Below, one piece after another: positions 12,591 through 25,300 of a stretch of DNA of 64,000 nt. The translations under genes were made by a program, and so were the position numbers. The notes beneath the pieces were generated by a model. It did not search any database and was not told the origin of the DNA. It worked only from the letters and a program-made list of their open reading frames with translations. Positions within the stretch are counted from its first letter, which is position 1. Every line of letters begins with the position of its first letter. The stretch is taken from positions 2,163,312-2,227,311 of the forward strand of contig NC_079483.1 in assembly GCF_026230105.1 (NCBI RefSeq), given 5' to 3'. Origin of the DNA: Diorhabda sublineata. Its lineage: Eukaryota; Arthropoda; Insecta; Coleoptera; Chrysomelidae.

Positions 12591-14663
12591 AATCAACACA
12601 AAGTGACAGTCGACCTCAGAGGGCTTCAGTGGATGTTAATCGACGATATCTCACAAAGTTAGATGCAAACTCACTCAAATATATGAGAAATGTTGAAATT
12701 CGACTTCAAATTAGGAAGATAAACATTGAAAATTTTCAATCAACACAAAGTGACAGTCGACCTCAATGGGCTTCAGTGGATGTTAGACGACTTATCTGAC
12801 AAAGTTAGATGCAAACTCACTCAAATATATGAGAAATGTTGAAATTCGACTTCAAATTAGGAAGATAGACTTTGAAAATTTTCAATCAACACAGAGTGAC
12901 AGTCGACCTCAATGGGCTTCAGTTGATGTTAATTGACGATATCCGATAAAGTTAGATGCAAACTCACTCGAATATATGAGAAATGTCGGAATTCGACTTC
13001 AAATTAGGAAGATAGACTTTGAAAATAATCAATCAACACAAAGTGACAGTCGACCTCAATGGGATTCAGTGGATGTTAGACGACTTATCTGACAAAGTTA
13101 GATGCAAACTCACTCAAATATATGAGAAATGTTGAAAATCGACTTCAAATTAGGAAGATAGACTTTGAAAATTTTCAATCAACACAGAGTGACAGTCGAC
13201 CTCAATGGGCTTCAGTGGATGTTAATTGACGATATCCGACAAAGTTAGATGCAAACTCACTCGAATATATGAGAAATGTTGGAATTCGACTTTAAATTAG
13301 GAAGATAGACTTTGAAAATAATCAATCAACACAAAGTGACAGTCGACCTCAATGGGCTTCAGTGGATGTTAGACGACTTATCTGACAAAGTTAGATGCAA
13401 ACTCACTCAAATATATGAGAAATGTTGGAATTCGACTTCAAATTAGGAAGATAGACATTGAAAATTTTCAATCAACACAAAGTGACAGTCGACCTCAGAG
13501 GGCTTCAGTGGATGTTAATCGACGATGTCTCACTAAGTTAGATGCAAACTCACTCAAATATATGAGATATGTTGAAATTCGACTTCAAATTAGGAAGATA
13601 GACATTGAAAATTTTCAATCAACAAAAGTGACAGTCGACCTCAATGGGCTACAGTGGATGTTAATTGACGATATCTGAAAAAGTTAGATGCAAACTCACT
13701 CGAATATATAAGAAATGTTGAAACTCGACTTCAAATTAGGAAGATAGACTTTGAAAATTTTCAATCAACACAAAGTGACAGTCGACCTCAATGGGCTTCA
13801 GTTGATGTTAATTGACGATATCCGATAAAGTTAGATGCAAACTCACTCGAATATATGAGAAATGTCGGAATTCGACTTCAAATTAGGAAGATAGACTTTG
13901 AAAATAATCAATCAACACAAAGTGACAGTCGACCTCAATGGGATTCAGTGGATGTTAGACGACTTATCTGACAAAGTTAGATGCAAACTCACTCAAATAT
14001 ATGAGAAATGTTGAAAATCGACTTCAAATTAGGAAGATAGACTTTGAAAATTTTCAATCAACACAGAGTGACAGTCGACCTCAATGGGCTTCAGTGGATG
14101 TTAATTGACGATATCCGACAAAGTTAGATGCAAACTCACTCGAATATATGAGAAATGTTGGAATTCGACTTTAAATTAGGAAGATAGACTTTGAAAATAA
14201 TCAATCAACACAAAGTGACAGTCGACCTCAATGGGCTTCAGTGGATGTTAGACGACTTATCTGACAAAGTTAGATGCAAACTCACTCAAATATATGAGAA
14301 ATGTTGGAATTCGACTTCAAATTAGGAAGATAGACATTGAAAATTTTCAATCAACACAAAGTGACAGTCGACCTCAGAGGGCTTCAGTGGATGTTAATCG
14401 ACGATGTCTCACTAAGTTAGATGCAAACTCACTCAAATATATGAGATATGTTGAAATTCGACTTCAAATTAGGAAGATAGACATTGAAAATTTTCAATCA
14501 ACAAAAGTGACAGTCGACCTCAATGGGCTACAGTGGATGTTAATTGACGATATCTGAAAAAGTTAGATGCAAACTCACTCGAATATATAAGAAATGTTGA
14601 AACTCGACTTCAAATTAGGAAGATAGACTTTGAAAATTTTCAATCAACACAAAGTGACAGTCG
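12590..14663 (+). repeat. HOR B2: 6-mer (879 bp) tandem duplication
   Basis: CAGTTGATGTTAATTG occurs at 12,920 and 13,799, and the Rc-K pair starting ATGAGAAATGTTGG at 13,415 and 14,294; both are 879 bp apart, six monomers. The two copies span roughly 12,905-13,784 and 13,784-14,663 and look almost identical, so the duplication is recent. It directly follows the disturbed segment, so the copy number here also needs checking. Confidence 0.82.
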
Positions 14664-17600
14664 ACCTCAATGGGCTCCAGTGGATGTTAGACGACTTATC
14701 TGACAAAGTTAGATGCAAACTCACTCAAATATATGAGAAATGTTGAAATTCGACTTCAAATTAGGAAGATAGACTTTGAAAATTTTCAATCAACACAAAG
14801 TGACAGTCGACCTCAATGGGCTTCAGTGGATGTTAATTGACGATATCCGACAAAGTTAGATGCAAATTCACTCGAATATATGAGAAATGTTGGAATTCGA
14901 CTTTAAATTAGGAAGATAGACTTTGAAAATAATCAATCAACACAAAGTGACAGTCGACCTCAATGGGCTTCAGTGGATGTTAGACGACTTATCTGACAAA
15001 GTTAGATGCAAACTCACTCAAATATATGAGAAATGTTTAAATTCGACTTCAAATTAGGAAGATAGACATTGAAAATTTTCAATCAACACAAAGTGACAGT
15101 CGACCTCAGAGGGCTTCAGTGGATGTTAATCGACGATGTCTCACTAAGTTAGATGCAAACTCACTCAAATATATGAGAAATGTTGAAATTCGACTTCAAA
15201 TTAGGAAGATAGACATTGAAAATTTTCAATCAACAAAAGTGACAGTCGATCTCAATGGGCTACAGTGGATGTTAATTGACGATATCTGAAAAAGTTAGAT
15301 GCAAACTCTCTCGAATATATAAGAAATGTTGAAACTCGACTTCAAATTAGGAAGATAGACTTTGAAAATTTTCAATCAACACAAAGTGACAGTCGACCTC
15401 AATGGGCTTCAGTGGATGTTAGACGACTAATCTGACAAAGTTAGATGCAAACTCACTCAAATATATGAGAAATGTTGGAATTCGACTTCAAATTAGGAAG
15501 ATAGACATTGAAAATTTTCAATCAACACAAAGTGACAGTCGACCTCAGAGGGCTTCAGTGGATGTTAATCGACGATGTCTCACTAAGTTAGATGCAAACT
15601 CACTCAAATATATGAGAAATGTTGAAATTCGACTTCAAATTAGGAAGATAGACATTGAAAATTTTCAATCAACAAAAGTGACAGTCGACCTCAATGGGCT
15701 ACAGTGGATGTTAATTGACGATATCTGAAAAAGTTAGATGCAAACTCACTCGAATATATAAGAAATGTTGAAACTCGACTTCAAATTAGGAAGATAGACT
15801 TTGAAAATTTTCAATCAACACAAAGTGACAGTCGACCTCAATGGGCTTCAGTGGATGTTAATTGACGATATCCGACAAAGTTAGATGCAAACTCACTCGA
15901 ATATATGAGAAATGTTGGAATTCGACTTTAAATTAGGAAGATAGACTTTGAAAATAATCAATCAACACAAAGTGACAGTCGACCTCAATGGGCTTCAGTG
16001 GATGTTAGACGACTTATCTGACAAAGTTAGATGCAAACTCACTCAAATATATGAGAAATGTTGAAATTCGACTTCAAATTAGGAAGATAGACTTTGAAAA
16101 TTTTCAATCAACACAAAGTGACAGTCGACCTCAGAGGGCTTCAGTGGATGTTAATCGACGATATCTCACAAAGTTAGATGCAAACTCACTCAAATATATG
16201 AGAAATGTTGAAATTCGACTTCAAATTAGGAAGATAAACATTGAAAATTTTCAATCAACACAAAGTGACAGTCGACCTCAATGGGCTTCAGTGGATGTTA
16301 GACGACTTATCTGACAAAGTTAGATGCAAACTCACTCAAATATATGAGAAATGTTGAAATTCGACTTCAAATTAGGAAGATAGACTTTGAAAATTTTCAA
16401 TCAACACAGAGTGACAGTCGACCTCAATGGGCTTCAGTTGATGTTAATTGACGATATCCGATAAAGTTAGATGCAAACTCACTCGAATATATGAGAAATG
16501 TCGGAATTCGACTTCAAATTAGGAAGATAGACTTTGAAAATAATCAATCAACACAAAGTGACAGTCGACCTCAATGGGATTCAGTGGATGTTAGACGACT
16601 TATCTGACAAAGTTAGATGCAAACTCACTCAAATATATGAGAAATGTTGAAAATCGACTTCAAATTAGGAAGATAGACTTTGAAAATTTTCAATCAACAC
16701 AGAGTGACAGTCGACCTCAATGGGCTTCAGTGGATGTTAATTGACGATATCCGACAAAGTTAGATGCAAACTCACTCGAATATATGAGAAATGTTGGAAT
16801 TCGACTTTAAATTAGGAAGATAGACTTTGAAAATAATCAATCAACACAAAGTGACAGTCGACCTCAATGGGCTTCAGTGGATGTTAGACGACTTATCTGA
16901 CAAAGTTAGATGCAAACTCACTCAAATATATGAGAAATGTTGGAATTCGACTTCAAATTAGGAAGATAGACATTGAAAATTTTCAATCAACACAAAGTGA
17001 CAGTCGACCTCAGAGGGCTTCAGTGGATGTTAATCGACGATGTCTCACTAAGTTAGATGCAAACTCACTCAAATATATGAGAAATGTTGAAATTCGACTT
17101 CAAATTAGGAAGATAGACATTGAAAATTTTCAATCAACAAAAGTGACAGTCGACCTCAATGGGCTACAGTGGATGTTAATTGACGATATCTGAAAAAGTT
17201 AGATGCAAACTCACTCGAATATATAAGAAATGTTGAAACTCGACTTCAAATTAGGAAGATAGACTTTGAAAATTTTCAATCAACACAAAGTGACAGTCGA
17301 CCTCAATGGGCTCCAGTGGATGTTAGACGACTTATCTGACAAAGTTAGATGCAAACTCACTCAAATATATGAGAAATGTTGAAATTCGACTTCAAATTAG
17401 GAAGATAGACTTTGAAAATTTTCAATCAACACAAAGTGACAGTCGACCTCAATGGGCTTCAGTGGATGTTAATTGACGATATCCGACATAGTTAGATGCA
17501 AATTCACTCGAATATATGAGAAATGTTGGAATTCGACTTTAAATTAGGAAGATAGACTTTGAAAATAATCAATCAACACAAAGTGACAGTCGACCTCAAT

Positions 17601-18350
17601 GGGCTTCAGTGGATGTTAGACGACTTATCTGACAAAGTTAGATGCAAACTCACTCAAATATATGAGAAATGTTTAAATTCGACTTCAAATTAGGAAGATA
17701 GACTTTGAAAATAATCAATCAACACAAAGTGACAGTCGATCTCAATGGGCTTCAGTGGATGTTAGACGACTTATCTGACAAAGTTAGATGCAAACTCACT
17801 CAAATATATGAGAAATGTTGAAATTCGACTTCAAATTAGGAAGATAGACATTGAAAATTTTCAATCAACACAAAGTGACAGTCGACCTCAGAGGGCTTCA
17901 GTGGATGTTAATCGACGATGTCTCACTAAGTTAGATGCAAACTCACTCAAATATATGAGAAATGTTGAAATTCGACTTCAAATTAGGAAGATAGACTTTG
18001 AAAATTTTCAATCAACACAAAGTGACAGTCGACCTCAATGGGCTTCAGTGGATGTTAGACGACTTATCTGACAAAGTTAGATGCAAACTCACTCAAATAT
18101 ATGAGAAATGTTGAAATTCGACTTCAAATTAGGAAGATAGACTTTGAAAATTTTCAATCAACACAAAGTGACAGTCGACCTCAGAGGGCTTCAGTGGATG
18201 TTAATCGACGATATCTCACAAAGTTAGATGCAAACTCACTCAAATATATGAGAAATGTTGAAATTCGACTTCAAATTAGGAAGATAGACATTGAAAATTT
18301 TCAATCAACACAAAGTGACAGTCGACCTCAATGGGCTTCAGGGGATGTTA
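14663..18350 (+). repeat. HOR B3: 10-mer and 18-mer spaced Rc/K block
   Basis: CAGTTGATGTTAATTG recurs at 13,799 and 16,435 (about 2,636 bp, 18 monomers). The GTTGGAATTCG Rc-K pair starts at 15,465 and 16,930 (1,465 bp, ten monomers). GCAAATTCACTCG is shared among about 11,346, 14,862 and 17,501. The block uses the same monomer vocabulary as 7.7-11.6 kb in a rearranged order, as unequal exchange would produce. The K units make most of the short + strand frames end in the same peptide. Confidence 0.75.
18101..18247 (+). repeat. Representative monomer, R type, fully open 49-codon frame
   Basis: This is one complete 147 bp unit, phased from the ATG in CAAATATATGAGAAATG. It carries the R-type marks: CCTCAGAGGG, then AATCGACGATATCTCAC. 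In the ATG phase it has no stop for 49 codons and runs in frame into the next unit, which ends at the TGA of GTTAATTGACG near 18,354. It contains one GTCGAC (SalI) site, one GATATC (EcoRV) site and the AT-rich GAAAATTTTC core. It is given as a reference for aligning the others. The peptide matches no family I recognise. Confidence 0.9.
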
Positions 18351-19360
18351 ATTGACGATATCCGACAAAGTTAGATGCAAACTCACTCGAATATATGAGA
18401 AATGTTGAAATTCGACTTCAAATTAGGAAGATAGACATTGAAAATTTTCAATCAACACAAAGTGACAGTCGACCTCAATGGGCTTCAGTGGATGTTAGAC
18501 GACTTATCTCACAAAGTTAGATGCAAACTCACTCGAATATATAAGAAATGTTGAAACTCGACTTCAAATTAGGAAGATAGACTTTGAAAATTTTCAATCA
18601 ACACCAAGTGACAGTCGACCTCAATGGGCTTCAGTGGATGTTAGACGACTTATCTGACAAAGTTAGATGCAAACTCACTCGAATATATAAGAAATGTTGA
18701 AACTCGACTTCAAATTAGGAAGATAGACTTTGAAAATAATCAATCAACACAAAGTGACAGTCGACCTCAATGGGCTTCAGTGGATGTTAGACGACTTATC
18801 TGACAAAGTTAGATGCAAACTCACTCAAATATATGAGAAATGTTGAAAATCGACTTCAAATTAGGAAGATAGACTTTGAAAATTTTCAATCAACACAGAG
18901 TGACAGTCGACCTCAATGGGCTTCAGTGGATGTTAATTGACGATATCCGACAAAGTTAGATGCAAACTCACTCGAATATATGAGAAATGTTGGAATTCGA
19001 CTTTAAATTAGGAAGATAGACTTTGAAAATAATCAATCAACACAAAGTGACAGTCGACCTCAATGGGCTTCAGTGGATGTTAGAGGACTTATCTGACAAA
19101 GTTAGATGCAAACTCACTCAAATATATGAGAAATGTTGAAATTCGACTTCAAATTAGGAAGATAGACATTGAAAATTTTCAATCAACAAAAGTGACAGTC
19201 GACCTCAATGGGCTACAGTGGATGTTATTTGACGATATCTGAAAAAGTTAGATGCAAACTCACTCGAATATATAAGAAATGTTGAAACTCGACTTCAAAT
19301 TAGGAAGATAGACTTTGAAAATTTTCAATCAACACCAAGTGACAGTCGACCTCAATGGGC
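18350..19360 (+). repeat. Transition block between the B and C HOR families
   Basis: Seven monomers of W, S and K type are arranged without a repeat period I can identify. New marks first appear here: GTTATTTGACG near 19,226 and AACACCAAGTG near 18,601. Both then become regular components of the 2,198 bp HOR to the right. This looks like the array edge from which the next HOR was amplified. Confidence 0.6.
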
Positions 19361-22300
19361 TTCAGTGGATGTTAATCGACAATGTCTCACTAAGTTAGAT
19401 GCAAACTCACTCAAATATATGAGAAATGTTGAAATTCGACTTCAAATTAGGAAGATAGACATTGAAAATTTTCAATCAACAAAAGTGACAGTCGACCTCA
19501 ATGGGCTACAGTGGATGTTATTTGACGATATCTGAAAAAGTTAGATGCAAACTCACTCGAATATATAAGAAATGTTGAAACTCGACTTCAAATTAGGAAG
19601 ATAGACTTTGAAAATTTTCAATCAACACCAAGTGACAGTCGACCTCAATGGGCTTCAGTGGATGTTAGACGACTTATCTGACAAAGTTAGATGCAAACTC
19701 ACTCAAATATATGAGAAATGTTGAAATCGACTTCAAATTAGGAAGATAGACTTTGAAAATTTTCAATCAACACAAAGTGACAGTCGACCTCAATGGGCTT
19801 CAGTGGATGTTAATTGACGATATCCGACAAAGTTAGATGCAAACTCACTCGAATATATGAGAAATGTTGGAATTCGACTTCAAATTAGGAAGATAGACTT
19901 TGAAAATAATCAATCACCACAAAGTGACAGTCGACCTCAATGGGCTTCAGTGGATGTTAGACGACGATGTCTCACTAAGTTAGATGCAAACTCACTCGAA
20001 TATATGAGAAATGTTGAAATTCGAATTCAAATTAGGAAGATAGACATTGAAAATTTTCAATCAACACAAAGTGACAGTCGACCTCAATGGGCTTCAGTGG
20101 ATGTTAATTGACGATATCCGACAAAGTTAGATGCAAACTCACTCGAATATATGAGAAATGTTGAAATTCGACTTCAAATTAGGAAGATAGACATTGAAAA
20201 TTTTCAATCAACACAAAGTGACAGTCGACCTCAATGGGCTTCAGTGGATGTTAATTGACGATATCTGACAGAGTTAGATGCAAACTCACTCGAATATATA
20301 AGAAATGTTGAAACTCGACTTCAAATTAGGAAAATAGACTTTGAAAATTTTCAATCAACACAAAGTGACAGTCGACCTCAATGGGCTTCAGTGGATGTTA
20401 GACGACTTATCTGACAAAGTTAGATGCAAACTCACTCAAATATATAAGAAATGTTGAAATACGACTTCAACCTAGGAAGATAGACTTTGAAAATTTTCAA
20501 TAAACACAAAGTGACAGTCGACCTCAGAGGGCTTCAGTGGATGTTAATCGACGATACCTCACAAAGTTAGATGCAAACTCACTCAAATATATGAGAAATG
20601 TTGAAATTCGACTTCAAATTAGGAAGATAGACATTGAAAATTTTCAATTAACACAAAGTGACAGTCGACCTCAATGGGCTTCAGTGGATGTTAATTGACA
20701 ATATTTGACAAACATAGATGCAAACTCTCTCGAATATATAAGAAATGTTGAAACTCGACTTCAAATTAAGAAGATAGACTTTGAAAATTTTCAATCAACA
20801 CAAAGTGACAGTCGACCTCAATGGGCTTCATTGGATGTTAGACGACTTATCTGACAAAGTTAGATGCAAACTCACTCAAATATATGAGAAATGTTGAAAT
20901 TCGACTTCAAATTAGGAAGATAGACATTGAAAATTTTCAATCAACACAAAGTGACAGTCGACCTCAATGGGCTTCAGTGGATGTTAATTGACGATATCTG
21001 ACAAAGTTAGATGCAAAATCACTCGAATATATAAGAAATGTTGAAACTCGACTTCAAATTAGGAAGATAGACTTTGAAAATAATCAATCAACACAAAGTG
21101 ACAGTCGACCTCAATGGGCTTCAGTGGATGTTAGACGACTTATCTGACATGGTTAGATGCAAACTCACTCAAATATATGAGAAATGTTGAAAATCGACTT
21201 CAAATTAGGAAGATAGACTTTGAAAATTTTCAATCAACACAGAGTGACAGTCGACCTCAATGAGCTTCAGTGGATGTTAATTGACGATATCCGACAAAGT
21301 TAGATGCAAACTCACTCGAATATATGAGAAATGTTGGAATTCGACTTCAAATTAGGAAGATAGACTTTGAAAATAATCAATCAACACAAAGTGACAGTCG
21401 ACCTCAATGGGCTTCAGTGGATGTTAATTGACGATATCCGACAAAGTTAGATGCAAACTCACTCGAATATATGAGAAATGTTGGAATTCGACTTTAAATT
21501 AGGAAGATAGACTTTGAAAATAATCAATCAACACAAAGTGACAGTCGACCTCAATGGGCTTCAGTGGATGTTAGACGACTTATCTGACAAAGTTAGATGC
21601 AAACTCACTCAAATATATGAGAAATGTTGAAATTCGACTTCAAATTAGGAAGATAGACATTGAAAATTTTCAATCAACACAAAGTGACTGTCGACCTCAG
21701 AGGGCTTCAGTGGATGTTAATCGACAATGTCTCACTAAGTTAGATGCAAACTCACTCAAATATATGAGAAATGTTGAAATTCGACTTCAAATTAGGAAGA
21801 TAGACATTGAAAATTTTCAATCAACAAAAGTGACAGTCGACCTCAATGGGCTACAGTGGATGTTATTTGACGATATCTGAAAAAGTTAGATGCAAACTCA
21901 CTCGAATATATAAGAAATGTTGAAACTCGACTTCAAATTAGGAAGATAGACTTTGAAAATTTTCAATCAACACCAAGTGACAGTCGACCTCAATGGGCTT
22001 CAGTGGATGTTAGACGACTTATCTGACAAAGTTAGATGCAAACTCACTCAAATATATGAGAAATGTTGAAATCGACTTCAAATTAGGAAGATAGACTTTG
22101 AAAATTTTCAATCAACACAAAGTGACAGTCGACCTCAATGGGCTTCAGTGGATGTTAATTGACGATATCCGACAAAGTTAGATGCAAACTCACTCGAATA
22201 TATGAGAAATGTTGGAATTCGACTTCAAATTAGGAAGATAGACTTTGAAAATAATCAATCACCACAAAGTGACAGTCGACCTCAATGGGCTTCAGTGGAT

Positions 22301-25300
22301 GTTAGACGACGATGTCTCACTAAGTTAGATGCAAACTCACTCGAATATATGAGAAATGTTGAAATTCGAATTCAAATTAGGAAGATAGACATTGAAAATT
22401 TTCAATCAACACAAAGTGACAGTCGACCTCAATGGGCTTCAGTGGATGTTAATTGACGATATCTGACAGAGTTAGATGCAAACTCACTCGAATATATAAG
22501 AAATGTTGAAACTCGACTTCAAATTAGGAAAATAGACTTTGAAAATTTTCAATCAACACAAAGTGACAGTCGACCTCAATGGGCTTCAGTGGATGTTAGA
22601 CGACTTATCTGACAAAGTTAGATGCAAACTCACTCAAATATATAAGAAATGTTGAAATACGACTTCAACCTAGGAAGATAGACTTTGAAAATTTTCAATA
22701 AACACAAAGTGACAGTCGACCTCAGAGGGCTTCAGTGGATGTTAATCGACGATACCTCACAAAGTTAGATGCAAACTCACTCAAATATATGAGAAATGTT
22801 GAAATTCGACTTCAAATTAGGAAGATAGACATTGAAAATTTTCAATTAACACAAAGTGACAGTCGACCTCAATGGGCTTCAGTGGATGTTAATTGACAAT
22901 ATTTGACAAACATAGATGCAAACTCTCTCGAATATATAAGAAATGTTGAAACTCGACTTCAAATTAAGAAGATAGACTTTGAAAATTTTCAATCAACACA
23001 AAGTGACAGTCGACCTCAATGGGCTTCATTGGATGTTAGACGACTTATCTGACAAAGTTAGATGCAAACTCACTCAAATATATGAGAAATGTTGAAATTC
23101 GACTTCAAATTAGGAAGATAGACATTGAAAATTTTCAATCAACACAAAGTGACAGTCGACCTCAATGGGCTTCAGTGGATGTTAATTGACGATATCTGAC
23201 AAAGTTAGATGCAAAATCACTCGAATATATAAGAAATGTTGAAACTCGACTTCAAATTAGGAAGATAGACTTTGAAAATAATCAATCAACACAAAGTGAC
23301 AGTCGACCTCAATGGGCTTCAGTGGATGTTAGACGACTTATCTGACATGGTTAGATGCAAACTCACTCAAATATATGAGAAATGTTGAAAATCGACTTCA
23401 AATTAGGAAGATAGACTTTGAAAATTTTCAATCAACACAGAGTGACAGTCGACCTCAATGAGCTTCAGTGGATGTTAATTGACGATATCCGACAAAGTTA
23501 GATGCAAACTCACTCGAATATATGAGAAATGTTGGAATTCGACTTCAAATTAGGAAGATAGACTTTGAAAATAATCAATCAACACAAAGTGACAGTCGAC
23601 CTCAATGGGCTTCAGTGGATGTTAATTGACGATATCCGACAAAGTTAGATGCAAACTCACTCGAATATATGAGAAATGTTGGAATTCGACTTTAAATTAG
23701 GAAGATAGACTTTGAAAATAATCAATCAACACAAAGTGACAGTCGACCTCAATGGGCTTCAGTGGATGTTAGACGACTTATCTGACAAAGTTAGATGCAA
23801 ACTCACTCAAATATATGAGAAATGTTGAAATTCGACTTGAAATTAGGAAGATAGACATTGAAAATTTTCAATCAACACAAAGTGACTGTCGACCTCAGAG
23901 GGCTTCAGTGGATGTTAATCGACAATGTCTCACTAAGTTAGATGCAAACTCACTCAAATATATGAGAAATGTTGAAATTCGACTTCAAATTAGGAAGATA
24001 GACATTGAAAATTTTCAATCAACAAAAGTGACAGTCGACCTCAATGGGCTACAGTGGATGTTATTTGACGATATCTGAAAAAGTTAGATGCAAACTCACT
24101 CGAATATATAAGAAATGTTGAAACTCGACTTCAAATTAGGAAGATAGACTTTGAAAATTTTCAATCAACACCAAGTGACAGTCGACCTCAATGGGCTTCA
24201 GTGGATGTTAGACGACTTATCTGACAAAGTTAGATGCAAACTCACTCAAATATATGAGAAATGTTGAAATCGACTTCAAATTAGGAAGATAGACTTTGAA
24301 AATTTTCAATCAACACAAAGTGACAGTCGACCTCAATGGGCTTCAGTGGATGTTAATTGACGATATCCGACAAAGTTAGATGCAAACTCACTCGAATATA
24401 TGAGAAATGTTGGAATTCGACTTCAAATTAGGAAGATAGACTTTGAAAATAATCAATCACCACAAAGTGACAGTCGACCTCAATGGGCTTCAGTGGATGT
24501 TAGACGACGATGTCTCACTAAGTTAGATGCAAACTCACTCGAATATATGAGAAATGTTGAAATTCGAATTCAAATTAGGAAGATAGACATTGAAAATTTT
24601 CAATCAACACAAAGTGACAGTCGACCTCAATGGGCTTCAGTGGATGTTAATTGACGATATCTGACAGAGTTAGATGCAAACTCACTCGAATATATAAGAA
24701 ATGTTGAAACTCGACTTCAAATTAGGAAAATAGACTTTGAAAATTTTCAATCAACACAAAGTGACAGTCGACCTCAATGGGCTTCAGTGGATGTTAGACG
24801 ACTTATCTGACAAAGTTAGATGCAAACTCACTCAAATATATAAGAAATGTTGAAATACGACTTCAACCTAGGAAGATAGACTTTGAAAATTTTCAATAAA
24901 CACAAAGTGACAGTCGACCTCAGAGGGCTTCAGTGGATGTTAATCGACGATACCTCACAAAGTTAGATGCAAACTCACTCAAATATATGAGAAATGTTGA
25001 AATTCGACTTCAAATTAGGAAGATAGACATTGAAAATTTTCAATTAACACAAAGTGACAGTCGACCTCAATGGGCTTCAGTGGATGTTAATTGACAATAT
25101 TTGACAAACATAGATGCAAACTCTCTCGAATATATAAGAAATGTTGAAACTCGACTTCAAATTAAGAAGATAGACTTTGAAAATTTTCAATCAACACAAA
25201 GTGACAGTCGACCTCAATGGGCTTCATTGGATGTTAGACGACTTATCTGACAAAGTTAGATGCAAACTCACTCAAATATATGAGAAATGTTGAAATTCGA